From contig NZ_PVTE01000010.1 of NCBI RefSeq assembly GCF_003002825.1, forward strand, positions 124,001 to 188,000: a DNA stretch of 64,000 bases, written 5' to 3'. The position numbers and the translations under genes are program-made. The DNA is from Spirosoma oryzae (GTDB taxonomy: Bacteria; Bacteroidota; Bacteroidia; Cytophagales; Spirosomataceae). A model generated the notes under the pieces. It saw nothing but the letters and a program-made list of their open reading frames with translations. It had not been told where the DNA came from and did not search any database. Shown piece by piece: positions 35,401 to 43,685 of the stretch (its first letter is position 1; each line of letters begins with the position of its first letter).

Positions 35401-35824
35401 CGGGGCAGGCAGCCTGCCATTTGTTGGTGCCCATCTGCACCCAGCCGGTCAGGGGCAGGCTGCCACTGAGCGTCGGTCGCTGCCCGGTACCATACGCGTC
35501 GATACGAATGGGGGCGTTGGTGGTGCCGGCCTGTCGGATGGTGAGCGTACCGCGAAAGGTGTCGCCCCGCCGGAACAGAACAGCGTCGCCGGGGCGCAAC
35601 GTCAGGGTGTTAAGTTTGGTCAGCGTCAGGAATGGCGCATCGGGCGACTGACCCGAGTTCGCATCATTGCCTGAATTGGCGATGTAGTAGGTCGTTTGTG
35701 CCGTGCAGGTACCGGTGAGCAGCAGGCTACGGATAAGAAGGAGGTAGACGAACAGGGGCGCAGATAGCCGACGGCGGATCGTCGCCGAATGGATTCGGCA
35801 AAACTGGGTAGTAAAAAGTCCCAT
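32405..35824 (-). CDS. Secreted right-handed parallel beta-helix protein, CBM-like and DUF11-like domains
   Basis: A 1139-residue exported protein. The signal peptide is about residues 20-43 (ending CTAQ). A chondroitinase-B-like start (YYIANSGNDANSGQ, LRPGDAVLFRRGDTFRG) leads into parallel beta-helix repeats with Asn-rich turns (about 100-560). A jelly-roll carbohydrate-binding-like domain follows (about 640-780, ending WFDNVNL). Two Ig-like DUF11/CARDB-type domains make up the rest (about 860-1139). No type IX sorting domain is present at the C-terminus. Possibly a lyase, epimerase or polysaccharide-binding protein linked to the adjacent cluster. About 260 bp near the 5' end are almost identical to the plus-strand paralogue. 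Confidence 0.82.
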   Translation of the reverse strand: MGLFTTQFCRIHSATIRRRLSAPLFVYLLLIRSLLLTGTCTAQTTYYIANSGNDANSGQSPDAPFLTLTKLNTLTLRPGDAVLFRRGDTFRGTLTIRQAGTTNAPIRIDAYGTGQRPTLSGSLPLTGWVQMGTNKWQAACPDCGSRVTGLFANNIALPLGRYPNLTDTNKGYLTVQAHSGKTQLTSQQALTTNWVGAEVVVRPVQWILDRAPITSQNGNTLSLTNNTNYTLADGWGYFIQNHPATLDQNGEWYYDATSKTVQLYQTQQPVSNALTATAYDEAVLISSSYVTVQNLHITQARKTNLRAVNATGLTLTELYVSNAGEDGILLEGNGSNAVIQNSQLYNINNNGITSAPYQNVTIRRNTIRNVGVLAGRGRSGDGQSVGILSNGSGGLVLEDNVLDSLGFNGICFVNNALVQRNIISNFCLTKSDGGGIYVWNGNKLAMNNNRILSNIVYGGMGAPEGTPGGAYSGANGIYLDDCTYNIETKSNTVFGCAGIGIYLHATNTTITSDNTSIDNDEAQFRISHNNNVCPARNNTVQNNLFIGKTASQLVAAYESTMDDLSSYGTFTKNTYARPFDDLVKIRAVKGVNGSIIGNDLSLSEWQAQSGQDASSVNSPVLYRNYTVTKLGNVRLNQTFDVNNGDWSTWGPNNNTQVVQDKSGKLDGNSLRIGFTSASNQRDSYLFAFVNVGAVTKGKNYLLQFDAIGSGAGQKLPFYLRQRDAGYRDVSNRKTIWVGPDRQHVEMAFTATDSEANTLLVTQLMENGQTVWFDNVNLREAELTVASPADSIHLAYNPTSRDSLIQLSNIYRNRTITTALQANATTNQNTDGTIQVSPFSSVVLMRNTSLLTGPASIDLSLTLRTMSRAVRLNDKQTVLVTLRNEDSSPMNGRVQWTCRLPANLAVASAPGLLYQDGLLTGSAYHLDAGSDTTFVFTVSPQQAGLYRLAAQISSAPLPDPDSSPNSGTADGEDDAAQIDMRTIEPADVIYASANPNQIPLPPVITNQPVPNSTYTDLSLAGVISQPVAAVGDVISISLTVANTGGSASGPVQLRYQLPTGAQFVDGANWASSGSVVSTSLASISVGSQQTVWFRVKISQPGTWTGNAEISGCQTPDIDSTPGNGFTNGEDDQTQLLFRTR

Positions 35825-36030
35825 TAACTGGCGTAAAGTCGGTAGGTATAGTCACGGTATTTTCTGAATGGGTTAGCTTGGTCAGCGTTCGCGAGGAGCG
35901 GTCAGCGCTGCCGTATAAATGCGCTGTGCACTAAGTGTACCAAATTTCTATATACTAACTTGGTTAAGCTTTTCTGTTGCCTATATTATAAAAATAGTAA
36001 CACAAAATAGTAAAATAAGTCAATAAAAAG

Positions 36031-36081
36031 CCCTGCCTACCGGACGAGTTGATGTGTATCAACTCATTCCGGTAGGCAGGG
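36031..36081. terminator. Terminator of the GT2-like gene
   Basis: A 13-bp perfect outer stem (36031-36043 with 36069-36081) and an inner 7-bp stem (36046-36052 with 36059-36065). An A-rich left flank gives a U-run on the minus strand. It lies about 30 bp after the stop of the minus-strand glycosyltransferase gene. The rest of the 35825-36111 gap shows nothing else. Confidence 0.8.
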
Positions 36082-36111
36082 ACAGGTATTTTTGAAGACT
36101 AACTGCAGGAA

Positions 36112-37008
36112 TTAGCGCATACCAGCGTACGTCTTCAGCTTATTGAAAATGCGGGTTGGTATGCTGTATTTGTTTAGCGTCTGCCGATGATAATAGGGTG
36201 TCGTATCGATATGGTCTGTTAACGTAAACGTGCGTCGTGTTCCATCGTCAAGCTGGGTTTTATACCGATTGTAGATGTTGGTATGCGTTGCCTGGTCGCC
36301 GAAGCCAATGTTTTGAACCTTCGACACGGTCGGGTAAACACTGAGTCCGTCGGCCCGAAACCGATTGTAGCAGAACCGAATATCCCAGGCATCCGAACGG
36401 CCTTCCATCTGATCCTGTAACATCTTTACTAAATCGGAGCCGCCCTGCATAAACGCTTTCTGCTGCCGCCGATCACCCGCAAAAGCCGGGTAATCGGTCA
36501 TGTCCCAGTCGATGGCCTGCCAGCGGTCGCGCCAGGTGGCCCAGCCCCAGGGACTGTGCCGTGGAATCAGGTACGTATCGGTCGTATGGTCGACCGGCTG
36601 TTTGAAGGGAAAGGTATACCCGGCAATCGAATACACGCGCTTGTGCGACTCGTAATGAACCAGACACTGATTCATGTAGTCCAGGAAATTGGGGGACGTG
36701 ATCAGATCGTCTTCAACGATGATCGCCGTTGGGTACCGGTCCAGCACATACGAGATGCCCCGGATAATGGAGTCCGCGCAACCGATGTTTTTCTCCGCAT
36801 AATCCCGGTAAATCGACTTGAACCCCGTGATACCATCCATCACGGCATGCACGTCGGCAACACCGGCTTCATCGGTTGGTTTTTTGGGAGCGTCGACGAA
36901 AATAAACAAGTCACTTTCGGGGGCCAGGTAATTGGCCTGAAGTGCTTTTATCGTTGCTTTCAGCTCGGTGGGACGCTTGTAGCCGAACAGAACAATAGGA
37001 GCAGGCAT
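36112..37008 (-). CDS. GT2-like glycosyltransferase (HlpA-like)
   Basis: A 298-residue GT-A-fold protein. The N-terminus PAPIVLFGYKRPTELKATIKAL and FIFVDAPKKPTDE form the nucleotide-binding half; IIVEDDLITSPNFLDYMNQCL contains the acidic metal-binding pair. The PRHSPWGWATWRDRWQAIDWD segment is characteristic of this subgroup, seen in capsule and LPS loci. It is separated from the main cluster by the beta-helix gene but has the same orientation. It has its own terminator. Donor sugar unknown. Confidence 0.82.
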   Translation of the reverse strand: MPAPIVLFGYKRPTELKATIKALQANYLAPESDLFIFVDAPKKPTDEAGVADVHAVMDGITGFKSIYRDYAEKNIGCADSIIRGISYVLDRYPTAIIVEDDLITSPNFLDYMNQCLVHYESHKRVYSIAGYTFPFKQPVDHTTDTYLIPRHSPWGWATWRDRWQAIDWDMTDYPAFAGDRRQQKAFMQGGSDLVKMLQDQMEGRSDAWDIRFCYNRFRADGLSVYPTVSKVQNIGFGDQATHTNIYNRYKTQLDDGTRRTFTLTDHIDTTPYYHRQTLNKYSIPTRIFNKLKTYAGMR

Positions 37009-37114
37009 AATTGGACAAGCAAAGGATACATACAGGTCGCTTACGATTGCCGGACAGACTCGGTACGACGACTGGATACGGGGTCAGGCGACGGTTACTG
37101 ACGTGGCCGAACCG

Positions 37115-37435
37115 CTATTGAACAGCTTTAAGTTGTGTATCGGTGTAGGTCAGGCGACTGCGCGATACGGGTAAAATCTTGCCATTGTGCAGTTGCACCC
37201 AGCCCGCTCGGCTTTTGCGTTGTTTGAATTCACGCACGTACATCGGGTTAACGATCGCGGAGCGGTGAACCCGGATGAAATCGAGCTTTTGGTCGAACCA
37301 CTGTAACGGATGCGTGACCAGCGTGAAGCTACCATCCCGGTAATGTACGCGGGTATAGTTGGCCTCGCCCTCAAGCCAAACGATCATGTCGACAGGGGTA
37401 GGCTGCCTGTGCGCAGGCAATTGAACTGTAGTCAT
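37115..37435 (-). CDS. Orphan LytTR DNA-binding regulator
   Basis: A 106-residue protein consisting almost only of a LytTR DNA-binding domain (VDMIVWLEGEANYTRVHYRDG, LDFIRVHRSAIVNPMYVREF, ILPVSRSRLTYTDTQL). No receiver or membrane domain is present, so the signal input is missing or comes from a partner. The ATG at 37435 is preferred; a longer form starting 60 nt upstream is possible. It lies between the exopolysaccharide/beta-helix genes and the second beta-helix gene, making it a candidate local regulator; this is inference from position. Confidence 0.82.
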   Translation of the reverse strand: MTTVQLPAHRQPTPVDMIVWLEGEANYTRVHYRDGSFTLVTHPLQWFDQKLDFIRVHRSAIVNPMYVREFKQRKSRAGWVQLHNGKILPVSRSRLTYTDTQLKAVQ

Positions 37436-38068
37436 AGTTCTTTGTTCGTTGTGTAAGATATGGGTCATTACAGAATGTACCCGCTGTGGCAGCACAATGC
37501 GGTAGCATTATGCACGGCAATACAGGAATTTTCAAAGACAGCTACGGCTACTTGACGGCATACTGTATTTAGCTTCGGGGGAAGGGCAATCAGCAATTAC
37601 GTCGTCAACGGTGTACAAATATTTAGCGGGGAAAATTGATATACACAATAGCAAACGGGATTATTATCTACCGTGCCGATAGTGTAAGTAAACCGGAGAT
37701 AGAACTGTTGTTCACGAAAGAGCAGGAGGTGAGATAGGCAAGATACCATAACTGGAAATAGGTAAATAAAAGCACGGTACTTTTCTTATTTCCTATGAAA
37801 CTTATTCGATAAATGCCCACTAGTACAGTTATCCCGTTTTGGCATCTAAGCAGGTTTTCTAGAGTCAACGATCATAGTCTACAAAATGACTGCTTTTTTA
37901 ATGATCTTATAATGAGATAATTAGGCCGGGGGCCATACGATAATCATTCATGGAACAGTGGAATCCTGGTTGGAATGATGCGTATCTTCGTAAAGTAATC
38001 AACAAGATCTGTTACCAGCTACAGCATACACGGCGGAGCCAATCAGCCCCTGATGTAGCGATTGGCCT
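37436..38068. other. Intergenic region between LytTR and Ig-like membrane protein genes
   Basis: About 630 bp, AT-rich and without a credible gene. A 66-codon minus-strand open frame at 37668-37868 lacks coding character. TATCTTCG at 37983-37990 matches the -7 consensus at seven of eight positions, about 80 nt upstream of the plus-strand gene at 38069, and is the only promoter-like sequence noticed. Confidence 0.5.
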
Positions 38069-38965
38069 ATGACAACCTCTGAATTAACCAGCAGTGAGCA
38101 GTCGCTGACGTTTCCCAAAACGATACCAGGCAAACCTGTGTTTCTGGTGCTGCGAGTAACGACCGATGAAAAAGACGGGCGCGTGACAGCCTCGACTGAC
38201 CTGCCTGCGGTATTTCAGCTTGCCAGTGACGCGCGCCCGATTTTTGGCGCGATGCTCTCCCTGACTTACGAGCCGTCGGGAACGTACATACATATACGAT
38301 ACCAGCCCGACCGGGCGGGCTTGCATGAAGGTACACTGACACTCCAGTCGGCAGTCGGTACCCGAACCGTAGCGCTGACCGGGCGATGCAGCCGTATCGC
38401 AGCTACGCATACCAACGCCAACAAGGTACTGACCCAAACCGTCGCGTCGCGGGAAGCGAATTCGACTACCCGGCGAACCGGCAAGCTGATCGCAGGCGCT
38501 GCGGTCGTAGTCGCCCTGCTTTATACGGGCGTTACCTATCGTTGCCAGTTGCTGCCGTCTTTGTGCCGGCAGGACGCGAGCGTTGGTTCACAGCCGGTGG
38601 TTCGGTCAACTCTACCGGCAGTAGGTACCACGGCTCCTGTACCGGTTCCAGAACGAACGGCAGCGGTCGAGCCGATTACCGAACGTGCCGTGCCAGAAGC
38701 CGCCGACCGGAGCCGGCAGAAACGGGTACGTACCAGCGCGGAGGGGCGTGACCGGCGATCGGCACGCGTAGCTGAGCCCACCCGGACCGCCGAAGTCAAG
38801 CCCTCGCTAGCCGCGAATCAATCGGCTACTCGTTCGGTTGTCACCAAGCCGGTGCGGGCCGAGAAGCCCCGGTTCGAGCCGGTTCGTCCGGCAAAACCAG
38901 CCGCCGAAACCGAAGAGAGCGATCTGGAACGTGAATTAAACGGTCGTACCAACCAGAATCGGTAG
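38069..38965 (+). CDS. Ig-like single-pass membrane protein with basic Pro/Arg-rich tail
   Basis: A 298-residue protein of unknown function. Residues 10-107 resemble an immunoglobulin-like domain of the ASPM/Hydin sort (FLVLRVTTDE, YIHIRYQPDRAGLHEGTLTL, VALTGRC). A hydrophobic helix at about 139-157 (LIAGAAVVVALLYTGVTYR) is followed by a Pro/Arg/Ala/Thr-rich tail with many basic residues to the end. There is no signal peptide, so the Ig-like part may be cytoplasmic and the tail periplasmic, where it could bind acidic polysaccharide or the cell wall; this is speculation. Codon use and GC match neighbours. Confidence 0.65.
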   Translation: MTTSELTSSEQSLTFPKTIPGKPVFLVLRVTTDEKDGRVTASTDLPAVFQLASDARPIFGAMLSLTYEPSGTYIHIRYQPDRAGLHEGTLTLQSAVGTRTVALTGRCSRIAATHTNANKVLTQTVASREANSTTRRTGKLIAGAAVVVALLYTGVTYRCQLLPSLCRQDASVGSQPVVRSTLPAVGTTAPVPVPERTAAVEPITERAVPEAADRSRQKRVRTSAEGRDRRSARVAEPTRTAEVKPSLAANQSATRSVVTKPVRAEKPRFEPVRPAKPAAETEESDLERELNGRTNQNR

Positions 38966-39478
38966 CCCACAAAAACCCGGTTTTCAATGACAGTCCCTCG
39001 ATAGACGCGCTACTGCGTACGTCTGGGGCCTGCTCTGTTACCAGGGTAATCGTTTTCGGGCGTGCATGCGTTTATAGTATACCGGTTAGCCACTTTGCTT
39101 TCCCCCCAGCGTTCACTGTTTACGATACTACAACCGTAAAAACACTACGCTTACTAAATAAATAAAGCGCGAAATCACTAGTACTTATCAGGTAAGATAC
39201 TGATTGATAGAATATTGTATGGATTTGGTAAATGTGCGTACTGAACAGTGATACAACTTAGTCTACAGAAATAGGGTTTTATCGAGGTAGATTTGCAGAT
39301 TTACCGTGCCTGAAAGCAATTCCCGGTTCTATCGACACCATTAGAAAAGTGGCGCGTGGTATCCGGGGATAATCGCAGGCAGGCGTTCGCACCAGGCTAG
39401 TGCTTCTTGTTTACATCTTCAGCTACAATTGCAGCTACTGCCTGATGGTTGTCAGCGCTGTCTGTTTCGTAAGTACCT
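38966..39478. other. Intergenic region upstream of the plus-strand beta-helix gene
   Basis: A 513-bp gap with no credible gene. The only recognisable signal is a -7-type box at 39288. The middle (about 39130-39260) is AT-rich. Confidence 0.5.
39288..39295 (+). promoter_or_regulatory. -7 box upstream of the plus-strand beta-helix gene
   Basis: TAGATTTG is an exact TAnnTTTG match about 184 nt upstream of the start codon; no clear -33 TTG at normal spacing. The implied leader is long. Confidence 0.4.
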
Positions 39479-42400
39479 ATGAATACGTTGCGTTTTGCTG
39501 TGCTTTGGGGCTGTATGCTGTCGGTCGTGTCGTCGGTCGTCATTCAGTCGTGGGCGCAGACAACGTACTACGTAGCCGTCAACGGGAAAGACGCCAATGA
39601 TGGTAAGTCCGTCGTGACGCCGTTTCAAAGCCTGAGTAAAGTCAGTAGTCTACAGCTTGTGCCCGGCGACGCTGTTCTGTTCCGGCGGGGCGACACCTTT
39701 CGCGGTACGCTCACCATCCGACAGGCCGGCACTGCCAACGCCCCCATTCGCATCGACGCGTATGGTACCGGGCAGCGACCGATCCTCAGTGGCAGCCTGC
39801 CCCTGACCGGCTGGGTGCAGACGGGCACCAACAAATGGCAGGCTGCCTGCCCCGACTGTGGGAGCCGCGTAACGGGACTGTTTGCCAATAACATAGCCCT
39901 ACCGCTGGGCCGCTACCCGAATCCGCAGGAAGCCGATGCCGGTTTTCTGACAGTGCAGGGACACGTTGGCAACAATCAGTTGACCAGTCGGCAGGCCCTG
40001 ACGACCAATTGGGTTGGCGCGGAAGTTGTCGTCAGGCCTACGCACTGGATCATCGACCGCGCCACCATCACCGGGCAGCGTGGTAACACACTCAGCCTGA
40101 CTAACCCATCGAACTATGCCTTAACGGATGGTTGGGGCTACTTCATTCAGAACCACCCGGCAACGCTCGACCAGGACGGCGAGTGGTACTACGACCCAGC
40201 GAAAAAGGTCATCTTGCTCTACCAGAGTCGTACTGACCCCAATGGGCAGTCAGTCACGGCTACAGTGTTTGATGATGGTGTCGTACTCACCGACGTGTCG
40301 AACATCAGCATTCAGAATGTGCAGATCATGCAGACGCGGAGTCACCATCTGTATGGCAGTAACGTGTCTGGCCTGACACTGACGAACGTCGACCTGATAC
40401 ACGCGGGCGAAGATGGTATTACGCTGGTTGGGACGGGACAAAACGTATCCATCAGTCAGGTGCGGATGACCAACGTCAATAACAACGGGATCAACGTCGG
40501 CCAGTATCAGAACGTAACGCTGCGTAACAATACCCTCCGCACTATTGGCCTGAACCCTGGCCGGGGGAAAAGTGGCGACGGACAGTTTTGCGCCGTTCAG
40601 TCGCTGGGGCAGGACGTGCTGATCGAAAACAACGTCATTGACAGTGTTGGCTATAATGGGCTGTCTATCTGGAACAACACGACCGTCCGGCGAAACAGCA
40701 TCAGCAACTTTTGCGCGATCAAGAGCGACGGGGGCGGGATTTACCTGTGGAACGGCAACAAGCTGCCGATGAGCAATATCGCCCTTCAGCAAAACGTGAT
40801 CTGGGGGGGGATCGGCACGACCTCGGGTACGTCCGATATGGTGTTTAGCGGTGCCCACGGTATTTTCATGGACGATTGCACCGCAGGCATTACGATTCAG
40901 GACAATACGGTATTTGGCTGTAATGGCACTGGACTGGCGCTGCATGGGGTCAACAACGTAAAGGTGCTGCGCAACGTCAGTTTTAATAATCAGCTTGGGC
41001 AACTGAGCCTATACACCTATTCGGGTGAATGTCTGCCCCGTGACAACGTCATCCAGAACAATAAATTCGTTGGGCGGAATAGTACGCAACCCGTGGTACT
41101 TTTCCTGTCGAGTCAGGACGATCTGCCCGCTTACGGCGCAATCGATCATAACTACTACGCCCGCCCCTTCGACGATGTACTGACGATCAGGACAGTGTAT
41201 AACGGAAACGTCGTGGCTAACCTGTCGTTGTCGCAGTGGCAGGATAAGTTTCAGCACGATTTGTTCTCGCACACAAGTCCGCTGCGTTACACGGGTTACA
41301 CACTGCAAAACCTGAGTACGTCCAGCCGCATTGCCGATTCCTTCAGTCAAGCGGTCAACGGCTGGGAGTCCTGGAGCCTGCGCGGGAACGGCCTGGTCGG
41401 CTGGGACAAGAACAGTCCACTGGATGGCGGTAGTCTGCGGATGACGTTTTCGCCCCCGTCGCCTGCCCGTGACTCGTACCTGTTGCTGTACAAATCCATG
41501 CAGGCGGTGGCCAAAGGGAAATCGTACATACTGCGGTTCGATGCCATCACGCAGGGCGTCGATCAGCGCATCGACGTGTACATCCGCCGGCGCGACGCCC
41601 CGTACAGCGACCTGACCTCCCGATCGACCCGGCTGGTCACGACGGGACGCCAATCCTACGAAATCGCGTTTACGGCTACGGATTCGGAGTCGGATGCGCT
41701 GCTGGCGTTTCAGCTACAGGAAAATGGGCAGCCCATCTGGCTCGACAATGTGTCGGTGCAGGAAGCGACCGTCAATGCCGTCGAACAGGGGGCGTACATG
41801 CAGTTACTGAACAATCCGGGTCTTCGCGATAGCACGTTTACGCTCGCTGGTAATGCCCGCGACCTGCAAAACCGTGCCTACACCGGACAGGTTACACTGT
41901 CTCCTTTTCAGTCGGTTGTGTTGCTGCGGGATACCTTACCAGCCGTCGACGTAAGCCTGGCGATGCAACTGGCGAAGGCAACGGTGCCGATTGATGAACC
42001 GGCGGTGGTATCGGTGCGCCTGCGCAGCGGAGCGGGGGCGGTGAGTCGGGTTGCTAACCGGGTGCAGTGGGCGTGTCGACTGCCCGCTGGTCTGACTTTG
42101 CTGGATGCGCCGGGGCTGGTCTGGCGTGACAGCACCGTCATGGGTACGGTGCGAAAACTGGACCGCGACACGACCTTTACCTTTCGGGTCCGGGCTACGC
42201 AGACCGGGACGTATCAACTGGCCGCGCAGGTTACGGAAACGGCTTATGCTGATCCCAACAGCTCGTCGGATTCGGGAACGGACGACAATGAAAACGACAT
42301 GGCCCGGATCAGCTTCAAAGTCGTCACCCGTGGTTCGCTGGATACGGTCAGCATCGTAACCGATATCGAACCGACCTTACCGCTGATCTTGAACGCCGTC

Positions 42401-42625
42401 TATCCGAACCCATCGTCGGGGGGCTTTACGTTCGTCGCGGACGGTGATCTGCAACAGCTGCGTGTTTTCGACCTGGCGGGGCGCGAACACCTGCATATCG
42501 GTCCGACCCGGCGCGAACAGCCGATTCGGTTCGGTTCGGAACTACCGACCGGGCAGTACGTGCTCCGGCTGATTTACAGCAGTGGCGACGCCCGTTCCGT
42601 AACGCTTATCAAGGCGCAACCCTGA
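39479..42625 (+). CDS. Secreted right-handed parallel beta-helix protein with T9SS type A sorting domain
   Basis: A 1048-residue paralogue of the minus-strand protein at 32405-35824. The signal peptide ends at about residue 28 (SWAQ). The parallel beta-helix region (about 60-560) has the same order, including the WQAACPDCGSRVTGLFANN block with its C-x2-C pair. The jelly-roll CBM-like domain lies near 600-740 (ending IWLDNVSVQEA) and an Ig-like domain near 800-955. The last 80 residues (LNAVYPNPSSGGFTF, LRVFDLAGRE, LPTGQYVLRL) are a type IX secretion sorting domain, so it should be exported to the cell surface. Its stop codon overlaps the end of the convergent permease gene by 17 bp. Confidence 0.86.
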   Translation: MNTLRFAVLWGCMLSVVSSVVIQSWAQTTYYVAVNGKDANDGKSVVTPFQSLSKVSSLQLVPGDAVLFRRGDTFRGTLTIRQAGTANAPIRIDAYGTGQRPILSGSLPLTGWVQTGTNKWQAACPDCGSRVTGLFANNIALPLGRYPNPQEADAGFLTVQGHVGNNQLTSRQALTTNWVGAEVVVRPTHWIIDRATITGQRGNTLSLTNPSNYALTDGWGYFIQNHPATLDQDGEWYYDPAKKVILLYQSRTDPNGQSVTATVFDDGVVLTDVSNISIQNVQIMQTRSHHLYGSNVSGLTLTNVDLIHAGEDGITLVGTGQNVSISQVRMTNVNNNGINVGQYQNVTLRNNTLRTIGLNPGRGKSGDGQFCAVQSLGQDVLIENNVIDSVGYNGLSIWNNTTVRRNSISNFCAIKSDGGGIYLWNGNKLPMSNIALQQNVIWGGIGTTSGTSDMVFSGAHGIFMDDCTAGITIQDNTVFGCNGTGLALHGVNNVKVLRNVSFNNQLGQLSLYTYSGECLPRDNVIQNNKFVGRNSTQPVVLFLSSQDDLPAYGAIDHNYYARPFDDVLTIRTVYNGNVVANLSLSQWQDKFQHDLFSHTSPLRYTGYTLQNLSTSSRIADSFSQAVNGWESWSLRGNGLVGWDKNSPLDGGSLRMTFSPPSPARDSYLLLYKSMQAVAKGKSYILRFDAITQGVDQRIDVYIRRRDAPYSDLTSRSTRLVTTGRQSYEIAFTATDSESDALLAFQLQENGQPIWLDNVSVQEATVNAVEQGAYMQLLNNPGLRDSTFTLAGNARDLQNRAYTGQVTLSPFQSVVLLRDTLPAVDVSLAMQLAKATVPIDEPAVVSVRLRSGAGAVSRVANRVQWACRLPAGLTLLDAPGLVWRDSTVMGTVRKLDRDTTFTFRVRATQTGTYQLAAQVTETAYADPNSSSDSGTDDNENDMARISFKVVTRGSLDTVSIVTDIEPTLPLILNAVYPNPSSGGFTFVADGDLQQLRVFDLAGREHLHIGPTRREQPIRFGSELPTGQYVLRLIYSSGDARSVTLIKAQP

Positions 42626-43685
42626 GCGGAAGCCGTCGGAATCGGCTAACCACGATCGTTGCACCCCAGCCCAGGGCGCACCAGACTGACGCAGGCACAT
42701 GAGCCATAATCGTCAGTAAACCAAGCACGAAAGCCGCAAACAGACAGGCCAGCCAGCGGTCGGGATCAACCTGTCGGCCGTAGACCAGCGTGTGCAGCAG
42801 CAGCAGCCAGCCCAGTCCAGTCAGCCAGAGTAGTAGCACGTACTGTACAGCAACCGCGTCGGGACAATGACGCAGCAACAGGGCCAGTTCCGGTAGCCAG
42901 ATTAGCGCGTACAGCGCCAGATACTGCGTAATCCGTTGCCAGACCGAATACGGCATGTTGTCGAGCAGGAGCAGGTAATGCCGGTCAAACGCGCTAACCT
43001 GACGACTGACGGCTGCATGAAACAGAACCGCCAGCAATAGGCCAATCAGAAGTAACCGCTCGTCATAGTCGTCGGTGGGGTAGAGTAGGCATACACCCAC
43101 CAGTAATAGGCCCGAGGAAACCTTCGTCAGTACCAGCGAAATGGGTTCTTTACGAAGCCAGTACGTCGGAAAAAAAAGCAGATAGGGAATGGGAAGGGAC
43201 GGTAGCGAAAGCCGTAGCCGGGTCGGCGACGGGTGTCGTAGCCGGTAATCGACCCAGATTACGCTCACGGTAACCAGCCCCGTTACCGCTGTGGTGATGG
43301 CGTAAACGGCAGGCCACTGCGCAAAACGGACGGCCCGAAACAGCATCCAGCCCGCATAGCCGAGGATTGGAATAAGCAAGTCAACAACTACCCACAGCCA
43401 GATCAGTCCGCGAACCGGGGCCGCGATCAGCCGAAAGGCGTTGAAAAACAGCTGCTCAGGAGCCGCGAGCTGTGACCGGACGAAAGCGACTGCCTTCAGG
43501 GTATAAAGCCCCCACAGGAACATGAAGAAACCGAGTAGCATCGGTGAGCCGAGGGCCGCGTCGATCAGGGCTTCGTGGTCGGATGCGCGCATAAAGCCAA
43601 ATGCCAGCAACAGGCCGATCAGCAGGGTACCGGCGTTCTGCGCGTAGAATGGGCGTACAAAGAGCCGGCTAACCAGTGAACGCAT
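42609..43685 (-). CDS. ABC exporter membrane subunit
   Basis: A 358-residue polytopic membrane protein with about eight to ten hydrophobic helices. It has no sequence motif I can name, but it overlaps the ABC ATPase gene by 17 bp and is surely its membrane partner. The Bacteroidota family has a conserved segment FFNAFRLIAAPVRGLI and a DRHYLLLLDNMPYSVWQRI loop. Substrate unknown. The 3' end overlaps the convergent beta-helix gene on the opposite strand. Confidence 0.7.
   Translation of the reverse strand: MRSLVSRLFVRPFYAQNAGTLLIGLLLAFGFMRASDHEALIDAALGSPMLLGFFMFLWGLYTLKAVAFVRSQLAAPEQLFFNAFRLIAAPVRGLIWLWVVVDLLIPILGYAGWMLFRAVRFAQWPAVYAITTAVTGLVTVSVIWVDYRLRHPSPTRLRLSLPSLPIPYLLFFPTYWLRKEPISLVLTKVSSGLLLVGVCLLYPTDDYDERLLLIGLLLAVLFHAAVSRQVSAFDRHYLLLLDNMPYSVWQRITQYLALYALIWLPELALLLRHCPDAVAVQYVLLLWLTGLGWLLLLHTLVYGRQVDPDRWLACLFAAFVLGLLTIMAHVPASVWCALGWGATIVVSRFRRLPLRVAP

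Noticed and set aside
37668-37868. A 66-codon minus-strand frame in the gap after the LytTR gene
   Set aside because: Short, AT-rich and with no ribosome-binding or promoter context; composition does not resemble neighbouring genes.
37984-37990. TATCTTCG as a promoter of the Ig-like membrane protein gene
   Set aside because: It misses the consensus at one of the strongly conserved TTTG positions and has no -33 partner, so it is mentioned only in the gap entry.
42609-42625. Overlap of the beta-helix and permease genes considered as a sequencing or frame error
   Set aside because: Both proteins have natural C-termini (T9SS domain; hydrophobic plus basic tail), so a 17-bp convergent overlap is the simpler reading.
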